Source: Myxococcales bacterium (GTDB lineage Bacteria > Myxococcota_A > Polyangia > Polyangiales > Polyangiaceae). From it: a DNA stretch of 64,000 bases. The position numbers and the translations under genes were made by a program. Positions 52,017 to 60,139 of the stretch are shown one piece after another; within the stretch, counting starts at the first letter, position 1, and each line of letters begins with the position of its first letter. Under the pieces are notes generated by a model, which saw only the letters and a program-made list of their open reading frames with translations, searched no databases and was not told the DNA's origin. The stretch spans positions 124,001 through 188,000 of the forward strand of contig JADJKB010000021.1 in NCBI GenBank assembly GCA_016706225.1, given 5' to 3'.

Positions 52017-53420
52017 CTACGGCTCCCCACCGGGTTCGAGCCCAGCGCGTGTTTCGTCGATCGCAAGCTGGAGCGCCGTTGTCAGCGCGGCGTCTTGCCC
52101 GGGGAAAACCGTGCGGGCGTCCAGGAGCAGCGCACCTTCGACGACACGCCCCAGCACTGCCGGACTGCCAGCGCGAAGGCGTTCTGCCAGGACGTCGGGG
52201 TTGCCGTGTGTCAGCCGGAGGGCGACCGAAGCCACCGGAGCCTCGGCCAGAGTGCCCCCGCCGATCGCCCCTTCGGACTCCACGCACTCGATGGCGATGC
52301 CTTGCTCGGAGAGCGCTGCACGCCAGCTCTCGACCCGCAACCTCAGCACTTCGAGCGGCGTCGCGAGCAGCGCGTGAACCGGGATCTCGGACGTAGCTCC
52401 GCGCCGGTAGGCATCCAGCACGCCTTCGGTGGCGGCCAGCGCTAGCTTGTCGAGCCGCAGCGCGCGCGCCAGCGGATCGTCGCGCAACTTTCCAACCAGG
52501 TCCCCGCGCCCCGCAATGGCACCCCCCTGCGGCCCGCCGAACAGCTTGTCCAAGCTGAAACAAACGAGGTCGGCCCCCGCGAGCAAACAGCTCGTGACAC
52601 TCGGCTCCCTTGCGAGATCCGAGGCGGCGATCGCGGCAGGCAGCTCCGAGACGAGTCCCCCGCCCAGATCTTTGACCACGACGACTCCGCGTTCGTGCCC
52701 AAGGCGCGCGAGCTCCGCGAGGGATGGTCGCTCCGCAAAGCCGGTGATCTTGAAGTTGCTCGGGTGCACACGCAGCAGGCACGCGGTGCGCTCGGTCAGT
52801 GCGTTGGCGTAGTCTTCGACTCGCGTGCGGTTCGTGGTTCCAACCTCGACCAGCCGCGCGCCGGAGCGCGCCAGCACCTCGGGGATGCGAAAGCCACCGC
52901 CGATTTCCACGAGCTCACCCCGCGACACGATCACTTCGCGTCCAGCGGCCAGCGAGCTCAGCGCGAGCAGCACCGCGGCGGCGTTGTTGTTCACCAGGAG
53001 CACGTCGTCGGCGCCGACCAGCTCCGAGAGGCCCAGCTCGACCTGAACGCCGCGCCGGGTGCGCACGCCCGTCTCCACGTCGAGCTCCAAACTCGAGTAA
53101 ACGCCGGCTGTCTCGACGATTCGCGCGATGCTGGCCTGGGGAAGCGGCGCTCGCCCGAGGTTCGTGTGCAAGAGCACACCGGTCGCGTTGATCACCGGCT
53201 GAAGGCCCGCTCGCAAGCGCGCCTCGGCGCGCACGCGGACCCGTGCCACGACCGCGCCAAAAGCCATCGGCGCCTCCCCGGCGAGCATCAAGCGCCGCGC
53301 ATCGGCGAGCTCACGCCGCACGAGCACCGTCACGGCCTTTTTCCCGAGCCGCTGCCGCACGGCCGTGAGCTCCGGCGCGTCGACGACCCGGTCCACCTTG
53401 GGCAGCTTTCCGGCTGGCAC
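52017..53420 (-). CDS. selA: L-seryl-tRNA(Sec) selenium transferase
   Basis: 467 residues if started at GTG 53420 (VPAGKLPKVDRVVDAPEL), close to the 463 of E. coli SelA; the frame is open further but overlaps the SGNH gene on the other strand. Converts seryl-tRNA-Sec to selenocysteyl-tRNA-Sec using selenophosphate. Features: INATGVLLHTNLGRAPLP, LVNNNAAAVLLALSSLA, EVGTTNRTRVEDYANAL, HPSNFKITGFAERPSL, and the PLP lysine in FSLDKLFGGPQGG (~290, equal to K295 of E. coli). It is ~8.5 kb from selB. Divergent from the SGNH hydrolase. Confidence 0.95.
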   Translation of the reverse strand: MPAGKLPKVDRVVDAPELTAVRQRLGKKAVTVLVRRELADARRLMLAGEAPMAFGAVVARVRVRAEARLRAGLQPVINATGVLLHTNLGRAPLPQASIARIVETAGVYSSLELDVETGVRTRRGVQVELGLSELVGADDVLLVNNNAAAVLLALSSLAAGREVIVSRGELVEIGGGFRIPEVLARSGARLVEVGTTNRTRVEDYANALTERTACLLRVHPSNFKITGFAERPSLAELARLGHERGVVVVKDLGGGLVSELPAAIAASDLAREPSVTSCLLAGADLVCFSLDKLFGGPQGGAIAGRGDLVGKLRDDPLARALRLDKLALAATEGVLDAYRRGATSEIPVHALLATPLEVLRLRVESWRAALSEQGIAIECVESEGAIGGGTLAEAPVASVALRLTHGNPDVLAERLRAGSPAVLGRVVEGALLLDARTVFPGQDAALTTALQLAIDETRAGLEPGGEP

Positions 53421-53492
53421 GGCCGGGGACCATAGCGGAATCAGCGCCCCGGAGCTTGCCCACCTGGCAAGAGATGATGGGACAATGCCTCG

Positions 53493-54272
53493 GTGCGGAA
53501 GGCTCAGGCCCTGGTCTGGCTCGTTGCTCTGGCCTGCTCGCCGGAGACGGCGGGGCGGAACGCCACGGGCACGGCCTCGGCTCACGCCGACGACAGCCCA
53601 CCTTCCCCGGCGGACAGCACCTCGCGCGCGATGGGCAGCAGCGTTCCGAACGCCGGCGCCGCTCCCGCTGCCGCCCCGAGCGCGGACCCCACCGGCCCGC
53701 TGCTCTTGACCACGGACGCCGGGCTCGTGCCCGCGGCCAAGGCCATGCGTGTGCTGCACGTCGGGGACTCGATGGCGCCGCTGGTCGGCAACTACCTGAG
53801 ATCGATCTTCTGGCGTAGCGGCCGCAACTACTGGGTGGAGGCCACGGTCTCGAGCAGCACCCTCGACTGGGCCGGCAAGCGCCTGCTCCAAGACGCGATG
53901 TACAAATACGATCCGGATCTGATCCTGATCTCCCTCGGCTCGAACGAGCTCTTCGACCCTAGGCCGGAGCGCCGCGGTCCCGCAGTGAAACAGATCGTCG
54001 CCGACACTCGCGGACGCCCGTGTCTCTGGATCGGTCCACCGCTGTGGAAGAAGGACACGGGGTTCATCGAGCTCCTGAAGCAGAACCTCGGACACTGCCG
54101 TTACTTCGACTCGTCCAAGCTCGAGCTTCCCCGCATGGAAGACGGCCGCCACCCGAGCTGGACTGGAGGCTACCAGTGGGCCGCCGCCGTGTGGCGCACC
54201 CTCGGCGGGACCGATTCCGTTCCGACGGGATCCCCCCTGCCGAAGCCGGGTCCCTCGAGCTCAAGCGGCTGA
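53493..54272 (+). CDS. SGNH/GDSL-type hydrolase, predicted lipoprotein
   Basis: 259 residues from GTG 53493. N-terminus AQALVWLVALAC followed by SPETAG suggests a lipoprotein. Nucleophile block VLHVGDSMAPLVGNYL (~88), block with LISLGSNELFDPR (~147, Gly/Asn oxyanion), and the late DGRHPSWTGG (~212, DxxH catalytic pair). These fit SGNH esterases, including peptidoglycan or polysaccharide O-acetyl esterases. Substrate unknown. Ends overlapping the convergent small gene by 12 bp. Confidence 0.85.
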   Translation: MRKAQALVWLVALACSPETAGRNATGTASAHADDSPPSPADSTSRAMGSSVPNAGAAPAAAPSADPTGPLLLTTDAGLVPAAKAMRVLHVGDSMAPLVGNYLRSIFWRSGRNYWVEATVSSSTLDWAGKRLLQDAMYKYDPDLILISLGSNELFDPRPERRGPAVKQIVADTRGRPCLWIGPPLWKKDTGFIELLKQNLGHCRYFDSSKLELPRMEDGRHPSWTGGYQWAAAVWRTLGGTDSVPTGSPLPKPGPSSSSG

Positions 54273-54572
54273 GAAGAGCGAGTCGACGACCTGCGCGGGC
54301 ACGTTGCCGATGGTCATGCCGCTGAAGTTCAGGTCGAGGGTGGTGACCTTGCCCTTGTCGTCGCTCTGCACGGCGGCCACGCTGAGGATGACGCCCTTCT
54401 TGACCTCGTAGCCCTGGACCGTGCAAGTGCGCTTGGCCTTCACACGCATGCCGACGCGATAGCGCGCAGCGGGAGCCGCGAGTGCGTCGTCAGCGACCGT
54501 GATCACGGACAACGCCGGCGCCACCGCACCGACGAGAGTCACGAACAACCAAACGCTTCTCCGATTCGCCAT
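54261..54572 (-). CDS. Small secreted protein, unknown
   Basis: 103 residues from ATG at 54572 with GGGGAGG 6 nt upstream; the longer frame is rejected. Signal peptide ANRRSVWLFVTLVGAVAPA and onward to ALA near residue 32. Mature part ~70 residues, one Cys, beta-rich (YRVGMRVKAKRTCTVQGYEV, KVTTLDLNFSGMTIGN). No family recognised. It is convergent with the SGNH hydrolase. Confidence 0.7.
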   Translation of the reverse strand: MANRRSVWLFVTLVGAVAPALSVITVADDALAAPAARYRVGMRVKAKRTCTVQGYEVKKGVILSVAAVQSDDKGKVTTLDLNFSGMTIGNVPAQVVDSLFSAA

Positions 54573-54713
54573 TTGAGCCTCCCCGGCTGCCAACCGCGGC
54601 CGAGAGTACCCCAGTTGAGAAGTTCGGCAAGTTGAGCGCACGAGTGGCCAACCGAAGCTCCCGTGGGTCATGGGCTATTCCTGTGCGGACGTCACCGTCG
54701 TAGCTTCACTCCC

Positions 54714-56123
54714 ATGCGACGAAGTCGTGCAATCGCCGTTTGCCTCGGCCTTCTGGCCCTCACCGCCCCGGTCGCCGCCGAGCAGAAGTCAGCCGCGCCG
54801 AGCGCAGCGCCGGAGATCCCGTTCGAGAAGTACCAGCTCGCCAACGGCCTCGAGGTAATCCTGCACCGAGACTCCACGCTGCCGCTCGTCGCCGTCAGTG
54901 TCTGGTACCACGTCGGGCCCATCAACGAACCCGCCGGGCGCTCCGGGTTCGCGCACCTGTTCGAGCACTTGATGTTCACCGGCTCCAAACACGTTGGGCA
55001 GCGCTTCGACCAGCTGCTCGAGAGCGCTGGAGCCACCAACGTCAACGGTACGACGAGCTGGGATCGCACGAACTACTTCGAGACGGTCCCGCGCGAGCAG
55101 CTCGAGCTCTGCCTCTGGATCGAGAGTGATCGCATGGGATTTTTTCTCGACACCCTCTCGAGCGAGCGGCTGGAGGTCCAGCGCGGGGTCGTGAAGAACG
55201 AGCGCCGGCAGTCTTATGAAGATTCCCCGTACGGGCCGAGCAGCCTCGCGCTGCTCGACACCCTCTTCCCGACCGGGCATCCGTACCACGGCGCGGTGAT
55301 CGGCTCGATGGCGGATCTGGACGCGGCGAAGCTCAGCGATGCCGAGGCGTTCTTCCGAGCGTACTACGCACCGTCCAACGCCACCCTCACGCTCGCGGGC
55401 GATTTCGATCCCGCCACGGTCAAGCTGTGGCTCACCCGTTACTTCGGCGGCCTGGCCAAGAAGCCCAAACCCAGTCAGAAGACCAACCCGACACCGGCGC
55501 TCACGAAGGTGACGCGCGTCGACGTCACCGAGAATGTGGAGCTCGCAAAGGTGAGCATGGGCTTCATCACTCCTCCCGCCTATTCCCCTGACTCTGCGGC
55601 GCTCGAGCTGACGGCGGCGGTCCTCGCCGGGGGCAAGGCGACCCGCCTCTACAAGACCCTGGTGGTCGAGAAGAAGGTCGCCAGCGACGTGGAGGCGGAG
55701 CTGGATCCGAACGCCCTCGCCGGCGTTTTCTCGGTGAGCGCCGTCGCCGCTTCCGGGAAGGCACCGAAGCTCGTCGAGACGACCATCGACGAAGTGCTGA
55801 CACTGCTCGCGTCCAAGGGCCCGACGGATGCGGAGCTCGAGCGGGCACGCAGGCGTGTGCTCCTCGAGCTGTCGTCTTCGCTCCAGCTCTTGAACGGTCC
55901 AGGCGGAGAGTCGGGACGAGCCGGGCTCTTGCAGCGCTTCAACCAGTACGTCGGGGATCCGGGTTACTTGAAGCAGTACTACCGAGGTCTGGAGGCCGTC
56001 ACCCGCGCCGACGTCGCGCGCGTCGCGCGAGAGCACCTGGCCCTCTCTCGGCGGGTCATCGTGACCACTCTGCCAAGACCCGCACCAAAGCCCGAGGCCA
56101 AGCAGCCCGCGGGAGCGAAATGA
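54714..56123 (+). CDS. M16 zinc metallopeptidase (active subunit)
   Basis: 469 residues from ATG at 54714 with signal peptide MRRSRAIAVCLGLLAL ending VAA. Zinc motif HLFEH at ~80 (HxxEH) and the third ligand Glu in VVKNERRQSYEDSPYG (~160). N-terminal half ANGLEVILHRDSTLPLVAVS; C-terminal half TPPAYSPDSAALELTAAVLAGG with inactive fold. Secreted peptidase of the insulinase/pitrilysin family, ~50 kDa form. Its stop overlaps the next start (ATGA); the two are expected to pair as in PMPCA/PMPCB-like or bacterial PqqF-like heterodimers. Confidence 0.94.
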   Translation: MRRSRAIAVCLGLLALTAPVAAEQKSAAPSAAPEIPFEKYQLANGLEVILHRDSTLPLVAVSVWYHVGPINEPAGRSGFAHLFEHLMFTGSKHVGQRFDQLLESAGATNVNGTTSWDRTNYFETVPREQLELCLWIESDRMGFFLDTLSSERLEVQRGVVKNERRQSYEDSPYGPSSLALLDTLFPTGHPYHGAVIGSMADLDAAKLSDAEAFFRAYYAPSNATLTLAGDFDPATVKLWLTRYFGGLAKKPKPSQKTNPTPALTKVTRVDVTENVELAKVSMGFITPPAYSPDSAALELTAAVLAGGKATRLYKTLVVEKKVASDVEAELDPNALAGVFSVSAVAASGKAPKLVETTIDEVLTLLASKGPTDAELERARRRVLLELSSSLQLLNGPGGESGRAGLLQRFNQYVGDPGYLKQYYRGLEAVTRADVARVAREHLALSRRVIVTTLPRPAPKPEAKQPAGAK

Positions 56124-57607
56124 CCATGAAGCCGAGCTTGCTGTCTTGGTTCGGAGCACTGGCCCTCGCCTGCGCCACGCCCCCGGCAACGCCGTCCGCG
56201 CACCCTGCACCGCCAGCCAAAGCCAAACCGCCGGCGGTCGCCGACAGCTGGCGGTCCAAAGTTCCGACTCCCGGCAAACCCGCGGAGCTCGTGTACCCGA
56301 CCGCGGAGAGCACCACGCTGCCCAACGGTCTGAGTGTGTTGTTCGTGAAGCGCCCGGCGCGCGTGACCTCCCTGTCGGTGGTGATCCGACACGGGGCAAG
56401 CTCGGTCCCGCCGGGCAAGAGTGGGCTCGCTGCCCTCACCGCTCGGATGCTCACCGAGGGTACGAAAAAACGCTCCGCGTCGCTCTTGGCGGAGGCGGCG
56501 GAGTCACTCGGTTCGAGCCTGGGTCACGACGCGGGTCGCGACTACTCTACGCTCGGCATCGACACCTTGACGGCAGACTTCGAGCGCGGGCTCGAGCTCC
56601 TGGCAGAGGTGGTCCAGCAGCCTGCCTTTGCTCCCAGAGAGCTCACTCGGGTGCGCACCGAGTGGCTCGACGGACTGACCGCCGAGCGCCAGTCCCCCGA
56701 CCGACTCGCGTCCCTCGCGGGGCTTCGAGTGCTGCTTGGCGACGCCACCGGCGCCCCGGTCGGAGGCAGCGTGCCGGATGTGAAGAAGCTCACCCGGCAA
56801 GATCTCGTCGCGTTCCACGCCGCGCACTACGTGCCCAGCGCGAGCGCGCTGGTCGTCGTCGGCGATCAAGACTTCGAGCACCTGAAGAGTGTGGCCATGA
56901 AGTTCTTCGGCGCCTGGCAGGGCAAGCCGCCGCCCGCGGCCGCCGCGCCCGAGCTCCCCGCGGCGCCCCAGCAGACCCGCGTGTTGATCGTGAATCGTCC
57001 CGGAGCCGTCCAGAGCGCGGTGTTCGTCGCGCAGCCGTTTCCCAAACGCTCCGAACCTGGTCACGAAGCGCGACGGCTGCTGAGCTCGCTGCTGGGTGGG
57101 TTGTTCACCTCCCGCATCAACCAAAACTTGCGCGAGAAGAACGCTTACACCTACGGCGCCCGCTCCGACGCGATCGCGACCCGCGACTGGGGCGCGCTGG
57201 TGGTCTCCACCCGCGTCGAGGCCGGCGTTACCGCGCCCGCGCTCGTCGAGCTCACCCGCGAGCTGGCAAAGGCCCGGGACCCGAAGCTCGGGGCGCCGAT
57301 CACGGACGACGAGGTCTCGCGCGCGCGGGCGGATCTCGTGAGCTCGCTCGGGGCGCATCTGGTCGAGGTCGACCGAGTAGCGTCGGATCTCGCGGTCGCG
57401 TTCGCGGAGGGGCTCGGCCCGGACTACTACGCCGGGTTCGGCCGCTTGCTCGCGGCGCGGACCACAGCCGAGGTCGCGACCGAGGCCAGGCGCCTGGACG
57501 AAACCCGACTCGTCGTGGTGATCGTCGGTGACCGCGCCGAGATCGGGCCGGCTCTCGAGAAGGCAGGGTTCTCCCTCTCCGAAGCCAAGCCCGAGCTCAC
57601 CGAGTGA
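56120..57607 (+). CDS. M16 peptidase-like lipoprotein (inactive partner)
   Basis: 495 residues, start ATG overlapping the previous stop. Lipoprotein signal (SLLSWFGALALACATPP). Same two-domain fold (LPNGLSVLFVKRPARVTSL; AVFVAQPFPKRSEPGHEARR) with the family R/Y end FTSRINQNLREKNAYTYGA. At the place of HxxEH it reads GLAALTARML, so no zinc can be bound; the YGA/R motif is kept. It fits the usual arrangement of one catalytic and one non-catalytic M16 chain. Overlaps the convergent membrane-protein gene by 11 bp. Confidence 0.93.
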   Translation: MTMKPSLLSWFGALALACATPPATPSAHPAPPAKAKPPAVADSWRSKVPTPGKPAELVYPTAESTTLPNGLSVLFVKRPARVTSLSVVIRHGASSVPPGKSGLAALTARMLTEGTKKRSASLLAEAAESLGSSLGHDAGRDYSTLGIDTLTADFERGLELLAEVVQQPAFAPRELTRVRTEWLDGLTAERQSPDRLASLAGLRVLLGDATGAPVGGSVPDVKKLTRQDLVAFHAAHYVPSASALVVVGDQDFEHLKSVAMKFFGAWQGKPPPAAAAPELPAAPQQTRVLIVNRPGAVQSAVFVAQPFPKRSEPGHEARRLLSSLLGGLFTSRINQNLREKNAYTYGARSDAIATRDWGALVVSTRVEAGVTAPALVELTRELAKARDPKLGAPITDDEVSRARADLVSSLGAHLVEVDRVASDLAVAFAEGLGPDYYAGFGRLLAARTTAEVATEARRLDETRLVVVIVGDRAEIGPALEKAGFSLSEAKPELTE

Positions 57608-58046
57608 TAGCGGTCGAGACCGGCGACGGCGCGGGTGGGGGCGGTGCCGCGTCGCGCCGAGCGGCGACCACGGCCAGCGCGCCGCCGATCGCAAAAGCGA
57701 TGATTCCGGCAACGCCCCACACCAACCATGGCAACCAGCTCGGCCAGGCGTTCTTCGGGGCGGAACCCGCAAGCGGGTATCCGCGCTGAGACCCCGGAGC
57801 GTAACCGGAGGGGCCTGCGTGGGGAAGAGTACGGATCAGCATCGTCGGGTCGTTTCGTCCACGCGAGAGCGCCCGCATCCGCGAAGTCTCCCCCGCCGCC
57901 GCCGGCGGCTCCTCCACGACGATGGTGCGCGCCTCATCGGTGACGTGTGCGCGAGGCGCGGGGGCGTGGGCCGGGGCCTGCTGGGCCACGATCGCGTCGT
58001 CGTCGATCTCCTCCAAGAGCTCGTCGTCTCCGTCCTGGGGAGGCAT
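57597..58046 (-). CDS. Bitopic membrane protein with acidic N-terminal tail
   Basis: 149 residues from ATG at 58046 (MPPQDGDDELLEEIDDDAIV). A long cytoplasmic, acidic and Pro/Ala-rich N-terminal part (~110 residues), one transmembrane helix ~108-132 (WLPWLVWGVAGIIAFAIGG), and a short Pro-rich tail. No domain recognised. It is divergent from the REC-GAF-PAS gene by 74 bp and could be an adaptor, but nothing shows that. Confidence 0.6.
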   Translation of the reverse strand: MPPQDGDDELLEEIDDDAIVAQQAPAHAPAPRAHVTDEARTIVVEEPPAAAGETSRMRALSRGRNDPTMLIRTLPHAGPSGYAPGSQRGYPLAGSAPKNAWPSWLPWLVWGVAGIIAFAIGGALAVVAARRDAAPPPPAPSPVSTAITR

Positions 58047-58120
58047 GCTGGGCCGCACTATACCGAAAGTCGCCGGGGTTTTCCGAGCAGGCGCCGATCG
58101 CATGGTACATTGGAGGGGAA

Positions 58121-60139
58121 GTGCCGGAGCACGCCCCGATCCTGGTGGTGGACGACGATGCGGTCAGTCGCCGAGTCCTGACGGAGACGCTCGCGTCCGC
58201 CGGCATCGAAAGTGAGGCCGTGAGCTCCGGAAAAGAAGCGCTTGCGTGGCTCGAGAGCCACGCGCCGGCGCTGGTCCTGCTCGATCTGGTCATGCCGGCA
58301 CCGGACGGTTTCGAGGTGCTGAGGCTCATCCGTGAGAACCCGGCCATCGCAGAGACCCCAGTCGTGGTGCTGACCGGCCTGGACTCCGACGAAGAGATCC
58401 GCGCCGTTTTTGCCTCGGGCGCCGACGACTACGTCCACAAACCCTTCCGAGCCGCGGAGCTGGTGGCGCGAATCCGCGGCCAGCTGCGCATGCGCGAATA
58501 CGTCGAACGCCTGAGCCGCCGGGAACGCGATTCGCAGACGGTGCTCGAGCTCACCCAGGCGCTCGCCTCGACGCTCAACATTCGCCACATCCTGTTCACG
58601 GTCGTGCGCCGGGTCGCGGAGGTCGCAAGCGTCGACCGCTGCAGCATCGTGCTGGTGGCTGAGAACGAGGGCATGGGTCACGTCGTCGCCACCAGTGACG
58701 ACGAGCAACTCCGCGATCTGACCATCGAGCTGAGTAAGTATCCCGAGATCCGCGAGGTGTTGCGCACCGGCAGCACCCTCGTGATCCGTGACGCCCGCAA
58801 GCACCCACTCCTAGAAGCCGTCCGGCAAGCGGAGCAGGGCCTTGGCTTCACTTCGCTGGCGCTCGTGCCCATCTCCCACGAACAGCGCCCGATGGGTGTC
58901 ATCTTCCTGCGCTCGCGCGGCGTCGCCGCCTTCGCGGACCATGAGATCTCCCTGGTGCACACCGTGGCCAACGCCACGGCCATCGCCTTGCGCAACGCAC
59001 GCATCCTGAAGCTCTTACGTGACGAATCGATGCAGAGCGCGTTCGCTCGGGTCGAAGCGGAGCGCCGCGTGCGACTGTTCCAGCGCTACGCGGACATCTT
59101 CGAGAGCGCCGCGGACGGCATGGTGGTCTCCGATCGCGCCGGCCAGGTGCTGTTTGCCAACCCCCGCGCGCGGGAAATCCTCGGCTACGACGAGACCGAG
59201 CTGATGCGCCTGCCGTTCCGCGAGCTGTTCGCCGAAGACCAAACCCGGGCCGATCGCCTGATGGACGGCTTCAGCCAGGGTGAATTCCCTCAGAGCATCG
59301 ACGTGCGCCTCGGAACCAAGGGCGGTGGCAGCATCATCGCGAGTGTCAGCTTCAGCTCCGTGCTGCACGAGGACGATTCGGTCCTGTTCGCTTTCCGCGA
59401 TGTCACCGAAGAACGGCGCACCGCCATCGAGTTGAAACAGACCAAGGAGTTCCTCGAGCGGGTCATCGAGAGCTCGGTGGACGGCATAGTCAGCGCCGAC
59501 ATGAGCGGCCGACTGCTGTTGTTCAATCGCGCCGCTTCTCGAATCTTCGGCTTCGCAGCCGACGCGGTGGTGGGCAAGCGGAGCGTCGTGTCCTTGTATC
59601 CGCCGGGTGTGGCCCGGGAGATCATGGCAAAGATCCGCGACCCGAACGTCGGGGGCCCCGGGCGCCTGGAGGACTGCCGGGTCGACATGATCAGCGCAAC
59701 CGGCGAGCTGATCCCGGTGACCCTGTCGGCGGCCTTGATCTTGGAGAACGGCAAGGCGGTCGGCTCGGTGGGTGTGTTCACCGACATCCGGGATCGGCTG
59801 AGGATGGAAGCGCGGCTGACCCGCGCTCAAGAGGAGCTGCAGGCGCGCGAGAAGATGTCGGTGGTCGCCGAGCTCGCGGGCGCCACGGCCCATGAGCTGA
59901 ACCAGCCGCTGACCAGCGTGATCGGCTACGCCGAGCTGTTGCGGCGCGGCCTCGGCTCGAGCTCCCCTCTCGTCAACGCCACCGAGGTGATCATCTCCGA
60001 AGCCGAGCGCATGGCCGAGATCGTGCGGAAGATCGGCAAGATCACCAAGTACGAGACCAAGAGCTACGTGGGCGGCGCAAAGATCCTCGACCTCGAGAAG
60101 GCAGTCGAGGACACCGATTCGGAGCGAGCGCGGCGATGA
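58121..60139 (+). CDS. REC-GAF-PAS-PAS-HisKA protein lacking an ATPase domain
   Basis: 672 residues from GTG 58121 with GGAGGGG just upstream. Domains: receiver ~1-125 (ILVVDDDAVSRRVLTETLAS, LLDLVMPAPDGFEVLRL with phospho-Asp, TPVVVLTG, VHKPF); GAF ~140-300 (LASTLNIRHILFTVVRRVAE); PAS ~315-430 (DIFESAADGMVVSDRAGQ); PAS ~440-560 (VIESSVDGIVSADMSGR); HisKA ~580-660 with phospho-His in TAHELNQPLTSVIGYAELL (~590). The chain ends ~70 residues after the His with no N, G1, F or G2 box. It overlaps the next gene (ATGA), a full kinase. Such a protein could be phosphorylated in trans. Confidence 0.93.
   Translation: MPEHAPILVVDDDAVSRRVLTETLASAGIESEAVSSGKEALAWLESHAPALVLLDLVMPAPDGFEVLRLIRENPAIAETPVVVLTGLDSDEEIRAVFASGADDYVHKPFRAAELVARIRGQLRMREYVERLSRRERDSQTVLELTQALASTLNIRHILFTVVRRVAEVASVDRCSIVLVAENEGMGHVVATSDDEQLRDLTIELSKYPEIREVLRTGSTLVIRDARKHPLLEAVRQAEQGLGFTSLALVPISHEQRPMGVIFLRSRGVAAFADHEISLVHTVANATAIALRNARILKLLRDESMQSAFARVEAERRVRLFQRYADIFESAADGMVVSDRAGQVLFANPRAREILGYDETELMRLPFRELFAEDQTRADRLMDGFSQGEFPQSIDVRLGTKGGGSIIASVSFSSVLHEDDSVLFAFRDVTEERRTAIELKQTKEFLERVIESSVDGIVSADMSGRLLLFNRAASRIFGFAADAVVGKRSVVSLYPPGVAREIMAKIRDPNVGGPGRLEDCRVDMISATGELIPVTLSAALILENGKAVGSVGVFTDIRDRLRMEARLTRAQEELQAREKMSVVAELAGATAHELNQPLTSVIGYAELLRRGLGSSSPLVNATEVIISEAERMAEIVRKIGKITKYETKSYVGGAKILDLEKAVEDTDSERARR

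Noticed and set aside
41588..53420. Selenoprotein genes with in-frame UGA in this region
   Set aside because: All complete genes here end at stops with full-length domains; I found none whose known active-site Cys is replaced by UGA.
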